Source of the DNA: a virus
Strand: one strand, 5' to 3'
DNA length: 34,473 nucleotides
Virus record (IMG/VR): IMGVR_UViG_3300032240_001921
Span: 1 to 34,473 of that record
This document shows positions 29,237 through 34,473 of the stretch, piece after piece. Position 1 is the stretch's first letter; each line of letters starts with the position of its first letter. Both the position numbers and the translations under genes were made by a program. The notes below the pieces were generated by a model. The model worked only from the letters and a program-made list of their open reading frames with translations, was not told the DNA's origin and made no database searches.

Positions 29237-29718
29237 TAGAAAAGCTCCTCCGCGCTGCTTTCGACGATCGGCTGCACGCGGCGTGCCAGGTCTTCCCGGT
29301 TGCCCACGGCAATATCCTTGGGCGCGAAAAGCCCGCTCCAGCCATTTTCTATGCTTTGCCGAATGATAGAAGCCGGGCAGCCGCCGCCAGCCTCCCAATA
29401 AGTGACCAGCCGCGCGATAGACAGTTTCTTGGCGTGCAGGGTCCAAGCCGCGCCGCTTTTGGCTTTGCGGTAGGCATCCCATTCTAACCAAGCATCTACC
29501 GGGATGAAGGCTGGGATTTCCAGCGTCTCAACCGGCTTCATAGCCTTCTTGACAGCCTTGCGGGGCTGAATGGCGCTGCCGAAAACCTCCCCTTTCAAGC
29601 CCTCTTCCAGCAGTTTCCGGCCCACGCGGCTACGGGAATGCTCTGTGCGGCGGCAAATGGCGTCAATAGCCTCGGCCACTTCCACCGGCACGCGAATGGG
29701 GATTGTGATACTAGCCAT
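29236..29718 (-). CDS. Ribbon-helix-helix DNA-binding protein with replisome-organizer-like C-terminus
   Basis: A 160-residue protein. The first about 45 residues (SITIPIRVPVEVAEAIDAIC, then HSRSRVGRKLLEEGL) form a ribbon-helix-helix DNA-binding domain. After a basic linker, residues about 72-135 (PVDAWLEWDAYRKA, ARLVTYWEAGGG, IIRQSIENGWSGLF) match a helical segment commonly found at the C-terminus of phage replication organizer proteins. This is an unusual pairing. The predicted promoter and a 12-base palindrome upstream suggest autoregulation. It is the first gene of a four-gene leftward operon. Confidence 0.78.
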   Translation of the reverse strand: MASITIPIRVPVEVAEAIDAICRRTEHSRSRVGRKLLEEGLKGEVFGSAIQPRKAVKKAMKPVETLEIPAFIPVDAWLEWDAYRKAKSGAAWTLHAKKLSIARLVTYWEAGGGCPASIIRQSIENGWSGLFAPKDIAVGNREDLARRVQPIVESSAEELF

Positions 29719-29739
29719 TGTGTTGTTCCTTTCGGTTGT

Positions 29740-29763
29740 GTCGCATGCGACGGATGTGACGTA
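29740..29763 (-). promoter_or_regulatory. Operator-like palindrome and CATCCGTC copy at the RHH promoter
   Basis: GTCGCATGCGAC (29740-29751) is a perfect 12-base palindrome. On the minus strand the sequence CATCCGTCGCATGCG (29756 down to 29742) closely matches the repeats at 25591 and 25609. It lies just after the predicted -10 of the RHH gene, a usual place for autorepression by RHH proteins. Prediction. Confidence 0.6.
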
Positions 29764-29786
29764 GGGTATTTTCGTGGGGCTTGCAA
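29758..29786 (-). promoter_or_regulatory. Putative leftward promoter of the RHH operon
   Basis: On the minus strand TTGCAA (29786-29781) and TACGTC (29763-29758) are spaced by 17 bases. The -10 is followed at once by the operator-like palindrome. The RHH start is at 29718 with AGGA upstream. Weak match to consensus at -10, so moderate confidence. Confidence 0.45.
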
Positions 29787-29864
29787 GAGGGGTTTGCGTA
29801 AGCCATTATCTGGGTGCGGGTTCTCTCCCCCGCGGCCATGTGTTCCTTTCCCAAGCTATCAACT

Positions 29865-29895
29865 AGCCCTGGCCTAACCGCTGGGGCTTTTTTTT
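29865..29895 (+). terminator. Rho-independent terminator with T8 tract
   Basis: AGCCC (29865-29869) pairs with GGGCT (29884-29888), followed by eight Ts (29888-29895), a standard plus-strand terminator. No gene ends just upstream on this strand, so it would insulate the recombination operon from readthrough or end a short untranslated RNA. Confidence 0.7.
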
Positions 29896-29915
29896 GCCTT
29901 TGTGCATTTTCCCGC

Positions 29916-29943
29916 TTGACCTGGATAAAACCTCACCTAAAGT
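29916..29943 (+). promoter_or_regulatory. Putative promoter of the rightward recombination operon
   Basis: TTGACC (29916-29921) and TAAAGT (29938-29943) are spaced by 16 bases, a good sigma70-type match. It lies 38 bases before the first gene at 29981, after the T8 terminator, so it likely drives the operon that runs through the join to 670. Confidence 0.62.
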
Positions 29944-29980
29944 GTGTGTCGCGCCATCAACATGGAAAGGGACAGCGCAC

Positions 29981-30205
29981 ATGGAAGAGGTTTTCTTTGG
30001 TAAATACCATGACACGGGCGACTATTGGCAGGTCTATCTCGACATCGGAGAGGATACCGCCACGGTCCAAGTCGTGCTCGATCATGATGATGAGCAACTG
30101 ATTCGCGACACGGTATGGCTCCCGGTTGCCATGCTTCCGGCTTTGGCTACGGCCATTAACAACTATTTCGCTGGCACCCGTAAGCTGGTGGAGGTGGTGA
30201 TATGA
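29981..30205 (+). CDS. Small acidic hypothetical protein
   Basis: A 74-residue acidic protein starting MEEVFFGKYHDTGDYWQVYL, with beta and helix elements (ATVQVVLDHDDEQ, VAMLPALATAINNYF). It is the first gene after the predicted promoter and overlaps the next gene by four bases (ATGA). ATG at 29981 has AAGGG upstream; the extension to 29894 is unlikely. No recognised function. Confidence 0.65.
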   Translation: MEEVFFGKYHDTGDYWQVYLDIGEDTATVQVVLDHDDEQLIRDTVWLPVAMLPALATAINNYFAGTRKLVEVVI

Positions 30206-30573
30206 GCATTCCTGATTTCGGGGCCGAATTGGCCGAATACAAAAACCATCTGCTGAATGCCTACTATCGCGGCTTCGATGATGCGGTGGAAAGCCTGGTG
30301 CATACGGCGCAGGAAAGGGCGTTGAAAGGCCAGCCTCAGCCTCAATTGCCGCTGCCGCAGCCCAAGCCGCTCACTCAATTGGAGCGCGAGTTTGCGCCGC
30401 GCATTTGGACCAAAGCCGAGGATGACTATTTGCGCGAAGCGTGGGGCAAGATTCCGTTCCGCGAATTGAGCGTCACCTTTAACCGCAGCCCTGCCGCTGC
30501 ACGTTTGAGGGGGGGCGTTTTAGGGTTGCCGCGGATTCCTAAGAATCATGAATTTCCGGTGAGCGGCACATGA
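30202..30573 (+). CDS. Myb/SANT-like DNA-binding protein
   Basis: A 123-residue protein. Residues about 68-110 (IWTKAEDDYLREAWGKIPF then LSVTFNRSPAAARLR) match Myb/SANT-like helix-turn-helix domains used by phage regulators. The N-terminus is helical with a Pro/Gln-rich linker (QPQPQLPLPQP). It overlaps both neighbours by four bases. Likely regulates phage or host genes, or acts in recombination complexes. A second Myb-like protein occurs at 33353. Confidence 0.72.
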   Translation: MSIPDFGAELAEYKNHLLNAYYRGFDDAVESLVHTAQERALKGQPQPQLPLPQPKPLTQLEREFAPRIWTKAEDDYLREAWGKIPFRELSVTFNRSPAAARLRGGVLGLPRIPKNHEFPVSGT

Positions 30574-31478
30574 GCGGCTTTAGCGCAGACGAGCGCCGCA
30601 GCGCCTGGTGGAGCACCGATAGCCGCCGCGCTGTCAGCGGCAAGGCATTCGAGGTGGTGGCCGAGAAGATTGGCCGCACTGAGCGCCCTGACCTGAGCGA
30701 GGTGGAGGTGGTGCAGATGGGCCTCCGCATGGAAGCCACCATCGCGGCATTCGCATCTGAGGAATTGGGCGAACTAAAGGCCCTAGGCGATGCCGTGGCT
30801 ACCCATCCGCGGTATCCGTGGCTGAAATCCCATGGCGATTATATGGCGCAGGACAATTCGTTTTTGGTGGAGTGCAAGAACTACAACGCGCTGTATATCC
30901 ACCAATTCAGCGAACCTGGCGAGCCTGTCCGGGTGCCGAATACGGATTGGGCGCAGTGCTGCCACGAAGCCGCATGCTTTGGCGTAGATACAGTGTATCT
31001 ATGCATCCTGTTTGGCGGGCAGCGTTTCCGCACGTTCCGGCTGGATTTCAGCGAGGACGAAAAGGACGGGCTGATCCGTCAAATGGCGAAGCTCTGGGCG
31101 ATGGCGCAGACGGGCCAGATGCCCGACCCCGAGACCGTGGCGCAGTGCAAGACGGCCTACCCTGTTAGCACTGAGGGCGTTGCCACGGCCTCTCTGGAGC
31201 TTGAGCAGGCGGCTAAGCGCCTTGCCGGCATCAAGGCCAGCATCAAAGCCTTTGAGACCGAGGAGGACCGCTTACAGACGGCTATACAGCGTGCCATGGG
31301 CGATAACGCCGAGATGCACACGCTGGACGGCCGCATCTTGGCAACGTGGAAGAGCGCGAAGGCTTCCAAGCGTTTTAGTGCCGACCTTTTCCGGTCCGCA
31401 TACCCAGACATCTACGAGCAGTTCGTGCTGGAGCAGCCGGGATCACGCCGGTTTCTTTTGAAGGAGAAAGCAGAATGA
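30570..31478 (+). CDS. YqaJ-type viral recombinase (5'-3' exonuclease)
   Basis: A 302-residue protein whose catalytic core fits the lambda-exonuclease-like YqaJ family. GLRMEATIAAF supplies E55, SHGDYMAQDNS an aspartate at about 90, and FLVECKNYN the E-x-K pair (about 101-103). The C-terminal part is helical (RLAGIKASIKAFETEEDRL). It would resect double-stranded ends for the RecT-like annealing protein two genes downstream. ATGA overlaps the Myb-like gene upstream. Confidence 0.88.
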   Translation: MSGFSADERRSAWWSTDSRRAVSGKAFEVVAEKIGRTERPDLSEVEVVQMGLRMEATIAAFASEELGELKALGDAVATHPRYPWLKSHGDYMAQDNSFLVECKNYNALYIHQFSEPGEPVRVPNTDWAQCCHEAACFGVDTVYLCILFGGQRFRTFRLDFSEDEKDGLIRQMAKLWAMAQTGQMPDPETVAQCKTAYPVSTEGVATASLELEQAAKRLAGIKASIKAFETEEDRLQTAIQRAMGDNAEMHTLDGRILATWKSAKASKRFSADLFRSAYPDIYEQFVLEQPGSRRFLLKEKAE

Positions 31479-31726
31479 CTACCGATTGGAAAGACTGGCG
31501 GGTGGCCGATACCGACATCAACAAGAGGGTCAAAACCGTGCTCATGGCTAACGATCCGGCCATGACTTGGCATGACGTGCTCGGCATGAGCGAGCGTGAC
31601 CTGAGCGCATTGCCGCATATGGGAAAAACCAACCGCGCCCACCTGCTGTCCATCCTGCGCGATGGCGTGGCCGGCAAGCTGGTGAAGTGCAACCGCACAT
31701 TGGGGGAGGTGATTGGAGATGAGTAA
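31475..31726 (+). CDS. Small HhH-containing protein
   Basis: An 83-residue protein with a helix-hairpin-helix-like motif (LGMSERDLSALPHMGKTNR and AHLLSILRD) similar to the DNA-binding part of RNA polymerase alpha C-terminal domains. It lies between exonuclease and annealing genes. It overlaps the exonuclease by four bases. Likely a DNA-binding partner of recombination; alternative roles in transcription cannot be excluded. Confidence 0.68.
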   Translation: MTTDWKDWRVADTDINKRVKTVLMANDPAMTWHDVLGMSERDLSALPHMGKTNRAHLLSILRDGVAGKLVKCNRTLGEVIGDE

Positions 31727-32459
31727 CCTTGTGCCAATGGCCGACATCCAAAAGATGGCGAAGGTAGCTGCCGAGAGCAAAATGTTTGGCTTCAAGAGTG
31801 AGGCCGAGGCCATGGCTATCATGCTGCTGTGCCAGGCTGAAAACCTGCACCCGGCTGTAGCTATGCGCGACTATCACGTCATCAACGGCCGGCCCTCTAT
31901 GAAGGCGGACGCGATGCTGGCGCGGTTCCAACTGGCTGGTGGCCGGGTGTCATGGCCCAAGATGGAAGACACCGAGGTGACTGGCGTGTTTTCGCATCCT
32001 GCTGGCGGCGAAGCCACGATCACATGGAATGATGAAATGGTGCGGCGGGCCGATCTGCACCGCAATCCTACCCACCAGAAATACCCGCGGCAGATGAAGC
32101 GGGCGCGGTGTATCTCTGAGGGCATTAGGTCCGTGTTTCCTGCGTGTGTGGCCGGTGTCTATACGCCCGAGGAGGTTGCCGACTTTACGCCGCCCAAGGG
32201 CGTTGTGGTGGAGGTAGTGCCTGACCCTGAGCCTGAGCCTGCCGTTGAACTCAGCGTGCACCTCTACAAGCCTGACGGCACGATCTACGCTTCGTTTGAG
32301 ACCGAGGCGGAAGCCTACCAGGCTTACTACAAGGTGGTGGACGGCATCGCGGCCAATCAGCGCATCTCGGAAGAGGACAAGCTGGCGAAGCTGCGCGGCT
32401 TCAAGAACGCCAACATGTGTTGGATGGAACCTGATACGGAAGAGGAACCCGCAGAATGA
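31719..32459 (+). CDS. RecT-type single-strand annealing protein
   Basis: A 246-residue protein with features of the RecT family: LLCQAENLHPAVAMRDYHVI followed by NGRPSMKADAMLARFQLAGG and VSW, and RQMKRARCISEGIRSVFP. It would anneal complementary strands produced by the YqaJ exonuclease. ATG at 31719 overlaps the previous stop by 8 bases; TTG at 31713 is a weaker alternative. The C-terminus is acidic and divergent. Confidence 0.9.
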   Translation: MSNLVPMADIQKMAKVAAESKMFGFKSEAEAMAIMLLCQAENLHPAVAMRDYHVINGRPSMKADAMLARFQLAGGRVSWPKMEDTEVTGVFSHPAGGEATITWNDEMVRRADLHRNPTHQKYPRQMKRARCISEGIRSVFPACVAGVYTPEEVADFTPPKGVVVEVVPDPEPEPAVELSVHLYKPDGTIYASFETEAEAYQAYYKVVDGIAANQRISEEDKLAKLRGFKNANMCWMEPDTEEEPAE

Positions 32460-32755
32460 GCGGCACATACGGAGATCAACCCGGCAAGGGCGTTTTGTTC
32501 AGCGAAGAGAAGCGCGGCGAGAAATCGCCCGACTTTAAGGGCAAGCTGATCCTGGATCGGGATTATAAGGCCGGCGAAGAGGTGAAGATGGCCGGTTGGC
32601 AGAAGTCTAGCCGCCGCGGTCCGCTTATCAGCCTGAGCATCGACAGTTGGAAGCCGGACCCCAACTGGAAGCCCGATCCTGACAAGGTGAAAGAGCGGGA
32701 GAATACCTACCGGCCAGGTGGTAGCACCCGCTTTGATGATGACGTGCCCTTCTAA
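32456..32755 (+). CDS. SSB-like single-strand DNA-binding protein
   Basis: A 99-residue protein with an OB-fold-like pattern (GKGVLFSEEKRG, DFKGKLILDRDYKAG, MAGWQKSSRRGPLISLSIDS) and an acidic C-terminal tail ending DDDVPF, the usual SSB tail that binds partners. ATGA overlap with the annealing protein. It likely protects single-strand intermediates and recruits host enzymes. Short compared with bacterial SSBs but normal for phage variants. Confidence 0.82.
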   Translation: MSGTYGDQPGKGVLFSEEKRGEKSPDFKGKLILDRDYKAGEEVKMAGWQKSSRRGPLISLSIDSWKPDPNWKPDPDKVKERENTYRPGGSTRFDDDVPF

Positions 32756-33072
32756 TGGGCAAGGCGCAGCGCACTAAGGGGGCGACTTTTGAGCGGGACG
32801 TGGTGAACGCCCTAAAGGACGCCGGCATAGACGCTGCGCGCAATCTGGACCAGACGCGCGATGGCGGTGGAGACATCGACCTTGGCGCGTACATGGTTGA
32901 ATGCAAGCGTCGAGCCAGCATAGCGGTCTATGACTGGCTAGACCAATGCACACGCGCCGCCAGGCCGGGGCAGATACCGCTGGTGGTGGCAAGGGGCGAC
33001 AGACGCGAAGCCGTGGTCATCCTGCGCCTAGACGACTTCATACCAATGCTTCGAAAGGAGACAAAGGAATGA
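32755..33072 (+). CDS. Holliday-junction resolvase-like nuclease
   Basis: A 105-residue protein with a PD-(D/E)xK core: a glutamate at 13 (FERDVVNAL), GGGDIDLG with D40, and VECKRR with E49 and K51. This matches small Hjc/VRR-type junction resolvases. It would cut branched DNA formed by recombination before packaging. It shares one base with the SSB gene's stop (TAATG) and overlaps the next gene by four bases. Confidence 0.85.
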   Translation: MGKAQRTKGATFERDVVNALKDAGIDAARNLDQTRDGGGDIDLGAYMVECKRRASIAVYDWLDQCTRAARPGQIPLVVARGDRREAVVILRLDDFIPMLRKETKE

Positions 33073-33356
33073 CCAAACCAGCAAAAGACGAACCCGCTCT
33101 GTTAAAGCGCGCCGGCGAGGCAATACGGAAAGCTCTTATTAAACCGCCGGGCTGTACGGAAAGCACAGGCTGCGCGGTTGGGCCATGCCATTGCGCGCAT
33201 TTGGCCGCTGAAGCCTCCATCGCCGCAATCCGTGCGGCAGGGTGGGCGGTGGTGCCAGTTGAGCCGACTGAGGAGATGTTGCTTGCCGCGCGCCATTTCA
33301 AAGCCCGGAAATACTACTGCGCGATGCTCGCAGCAGCGCCGGGGGGGAAGCCGTGA
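33069..33356 (+). CDS. Hypothetical phage protein with Cys/His-rich segment
   Basis: A 95-residue protein. The middle has clustered cysteines and histidines (PPGCTESTGCAVGPCHCAHL), followed by a helix and VVPVEPTEEMLLAARH, a pattern of small phage proteins of unknown role that often end in a short Gly/Pro tail (APGGKP). It overlaps its neighbours by four bases on both sides. The cysteine pattern could bind a metal. Confidence 0.68.
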   Translation: MTKPAKDEPALLKRAGEAIRKALIKPPGCTESTGCAVGPCHCAHLAAEASIAAIRAAGWAVVPVEPTEEMLLAARHFKARKYYCAMLAAAPGGKP

Positions 33357-33721
33357 CAGCCAAGCGCGTGCAGTGGTCGCCGGAAATCATCGCCAGCCTG
33401 CATACGGGCGGCATTCCTTGGACCGCCGAGGAAAACAAACGCCTGTTTGACATGCTGCAAGAGGAATGCAGCCTGCGAGAAATCTCGATCAAACTCAACC
33501 GCAGCTATGTCAGCGTCAAAGACAAGGTGAACCGCCTATGCCGATCCGGCGAAAACGCCAGGCAACCCTCCACCCAAAAACGAGTGATAGCCCGCGACAT
33601 AAAGGAAAAGGCCGGTAAAACCAAAGTGAAGTGCCTAAAGTGCCTGAATTTATTTGACAGCTATGACCCACGACGCAACCGCATCTGTGTACGGTGCAAA
33701 GGAAACGAGGACTGGAAATGA
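33353..33721 (+). CDS. Myb-like HTH and zinc-ribbon regulatory protein
   Basis: A 122-residue protein. Residues about 22-65 (PWTAEENKRLFDML, REISIKLNRSYVSVKDKVN) form a Myb/SANT-like helix-turn-helix, and the C-terminus has Cys pairs (CLKC at 94-97, CVRC at 112-115) typical of a zinc ribbon. The combination recalls GcrA-type regulators. It begins with GTG by a 4-base GTGA overlap and ends by ATGA overlap with the glycosyltransferase. Likely a transcriptional regulator. Confidence 0.75.
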   Translation: MTAKRVQWSPEIIASLHTGGIPWTAEENKRLFDMLQEECSLREISIKLNRSYVSVKDKVNRLCRSGENARQPSTQKRVIARDIKEKAGKTKVKCLKCLNLFDSYDPRRNRICVRCKGNEDWK

Positions 33722-34473
33722 ACGAAAACGTAAAGCTTATGGTCGCCACTCCAATGTACGGTGGCATGTGTGTGGGCTGGTATAACCAATCCATGATGGC
33801 GCTCGCCAACGCCGTGAAGATGCGCGGCTGGGAGTTCCAGTCCACATGCCAATTTAACGAAAGCCTCATACAGCGCGCCCGCAACGCGCTCACCAAGGCG
33901 TTTCTCAAGACAGACTGCACCCACCTGCTGTTCATCGACGCGGACATCAAGTTCGACCCCATGCACATTATTGCCATGGTGGAGGCGGACCAAGACTTGC
34001 TCGCCGGCATCTACCCCAAGAAGGAAATCAACTGGTGGAGCGTGGAGCAGGCCGTACGGCGCGGCGTGCCGCATGACCAGCTCAAATACTACACCGGCAG
34101 CTTTGTCGTGAACCTCCTAGACGGCGCTGAGACGGCCACCACGCCGGCCAACCAGTGCATGGAGGTGCTGAACGCCGGCACGGGCTGCATGCTCATCAAG
34201 CGCCGCGTGTTCGAGGTTTTAGAGCCTATCACCGATAGCTACATGAATGACGTGTTTGACCTGTCCGGCACATTGCAGCCAGAGCCGATCCACGCATTCT
34301 TTGATGTCACAATTTGCCCCGAAAGTGACCGGCTGCTGAGCGAGGACTACCATTTCTGCCAAGCCTGGCGGCGTGCTGGCGGCAAAGTCTATGTGGCACC
34401 TTGGGTGCAACTGTCCCACATCGGCACCTACGAATTTGAAGGTCGTCTGCTCCCGGAGAACGAAAATGCCTGA
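33718..34473 (+). CDS. GT-A-type glycosyltransferase
   Basis: A 251-residue protein starting MNENVKLMVATPMYGGM, with FIDADI carrying a D-x-D motif (about 74-76) for nucleotide-sugar/metal binding and SEDYHFCQAWRRAGG near the end, as in GT-A glycosyltransferases. ATG at 33718 overlaps the preceding regulator by four bases. The stop lies at the last base of the window; on the circular map the methyltransferase starts 8 bases earlier. The pair may modify a virion protein, phage DNA base or host surface; target unknown. Confidence 0.85.
   Translation: MNENVKLMVATPMYGGMCVGWYNQSMMALANAVKMRGWEFQSTCQFNESLIQRARNALTKAFLKTDCTHLLFIDADIKFDPMHIIAMVEADQDLLAGIYPKKEINWWSVEQAVRRGVPHDQLKYYTGSFVVNLLDGAETATTPANQCMEVLNAGTGCMLIKRRVFEVLEPITDSYMNDVFDLSGTLQPEPIHAFFDVTICPESDRLLSEDYHFCQAWRRAGGKVYVAPWVQLSHIGTYEFEGRLLPENENA
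34351..34473. repeat. Right copy of 123-bp terminal direct repeat
   Basis: Exactly the sequence of 1-123. It forms the 3' end of the glycosyltransferase gene and, through its start at equivalent position 34466, the first codons of the methyltransferase. Confidence 0.97.

Larger units (their letters stand above)
29719..29980. other. Divergent control region between RHH operon and recombination operon
   Basis: A 262-base gap holding, in order, the leftward promoter and operator-like palindrome for the RHH gene, a GC-rich hairpin (29822-29838), a T-tract terminator (29865-29895) and the rightward promoter for the recombination operon. No coding frame is supported. A short plus-strand RNA could be made upstream of the terminator, but no promoter for it is evident. 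Confidence 0.7.

Noticed and set aside
29780-29845. tRNA-like T-arm (GCGGG-TTCTCTCC-CCCGC) in the divergent region
   Set aside because: The loop is not a TTCRA T-loop and no anticodon arm or acceptor stem can be folded around it.

Overview
The window is a complete or near-complete genome of a small double-stranded DNA tailed phage. The first 123 bases (1-123) are repeated exactly as the last 123 (34351-34473), so the map closes to a circle of 34,350 unique bases. Genes run across the join: a glycosyltransferase ends in the right copy and overlaps by 8 bases the start of a methyltransferase that reads on from the left copy. Virion genes point to a short-tailed (podovirus-like) phage. There is a large terminase, a portal, a scaffold/coat pair, a P22 gp4-like adaptor, a gp10-like tail-hub protein, a tail fibre and three large internal-virion-type proteins, but no tape measure, tail tube or sheath. 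I see no integrase, CI-type repressor, DNA polymerase, primase, helicase or RNA polymerase, so the phage is probably lytic and uses host replication and transcription machinery. The host is likely a moderately GC-rich Gram-negative bacterium, perhaps an aquatic or soil proteobacterium; this is an inference from gene style only.

Layout. (1) 25017 down to 710, minus strand: one long late cluster of about 28 genes, most joined by ATGA/GTGA/TAATG overlaps. In order of transcription it holds an HTH protein (small-terminase position), TerL, two small proteins, portal, two tiny arginine-rich minigenes, a Pro/Gly/Met-rich protein, scaffold, major capsid protein, head decoration proteins, adaptor, gp10-like hub, tail fibre and its partner, a lysis pair (coiled-coil membrane protein and Pam3_gp28-like holin), large Ala/Gln/Gly-rich virion proteins, small accessory proteins and a metallophosphoesterase. 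(2) 25021-25648: a gene-free divergent control region with a GT/GC alternating tract, AT palindromes, direct repeats and a promoter overlapped by two copies of a CATCCGTC motif. (3) 25649-27531, plus strand: small early proteins, two mini membrane proteins and a GH19 endolysin. (4) 27532-27868: convergent intergenic region with a strong hairpin. (5) 29718 down to 27869, minus strand: a ribbon-helix-helix (RHH) protein with a replisome-organizer-like C-terminal domain, a mini membrane protein, a possible replication accessory protein and a short C5-cytosine methyltransferase. (6) 29719-29980: a second divergent control region with an operator-like palindrome, a T8 terminator and a promoter. (7) 29981 through the join to 670, plus strand: Myb-like protein, YqaJ-type exonuclease, HhH protein, RecT-type annealing protein, SSB-like protein, Holliday-junction resolvase, Myb/zinc-ribbon protein, glycosyltransferase and methyltransferase.

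Working together, the exonuclease, annealing protein, SSB and resolvase form a recombination/replication module. The RHH protein is a good candidate to control both its own promoter and the rightward early promoter through the shared CATCCGTC motif. Lysis functions are split between the late cluster (holin-like genes) and the early cluster (endolysin with one or two tiny membrane proteins).
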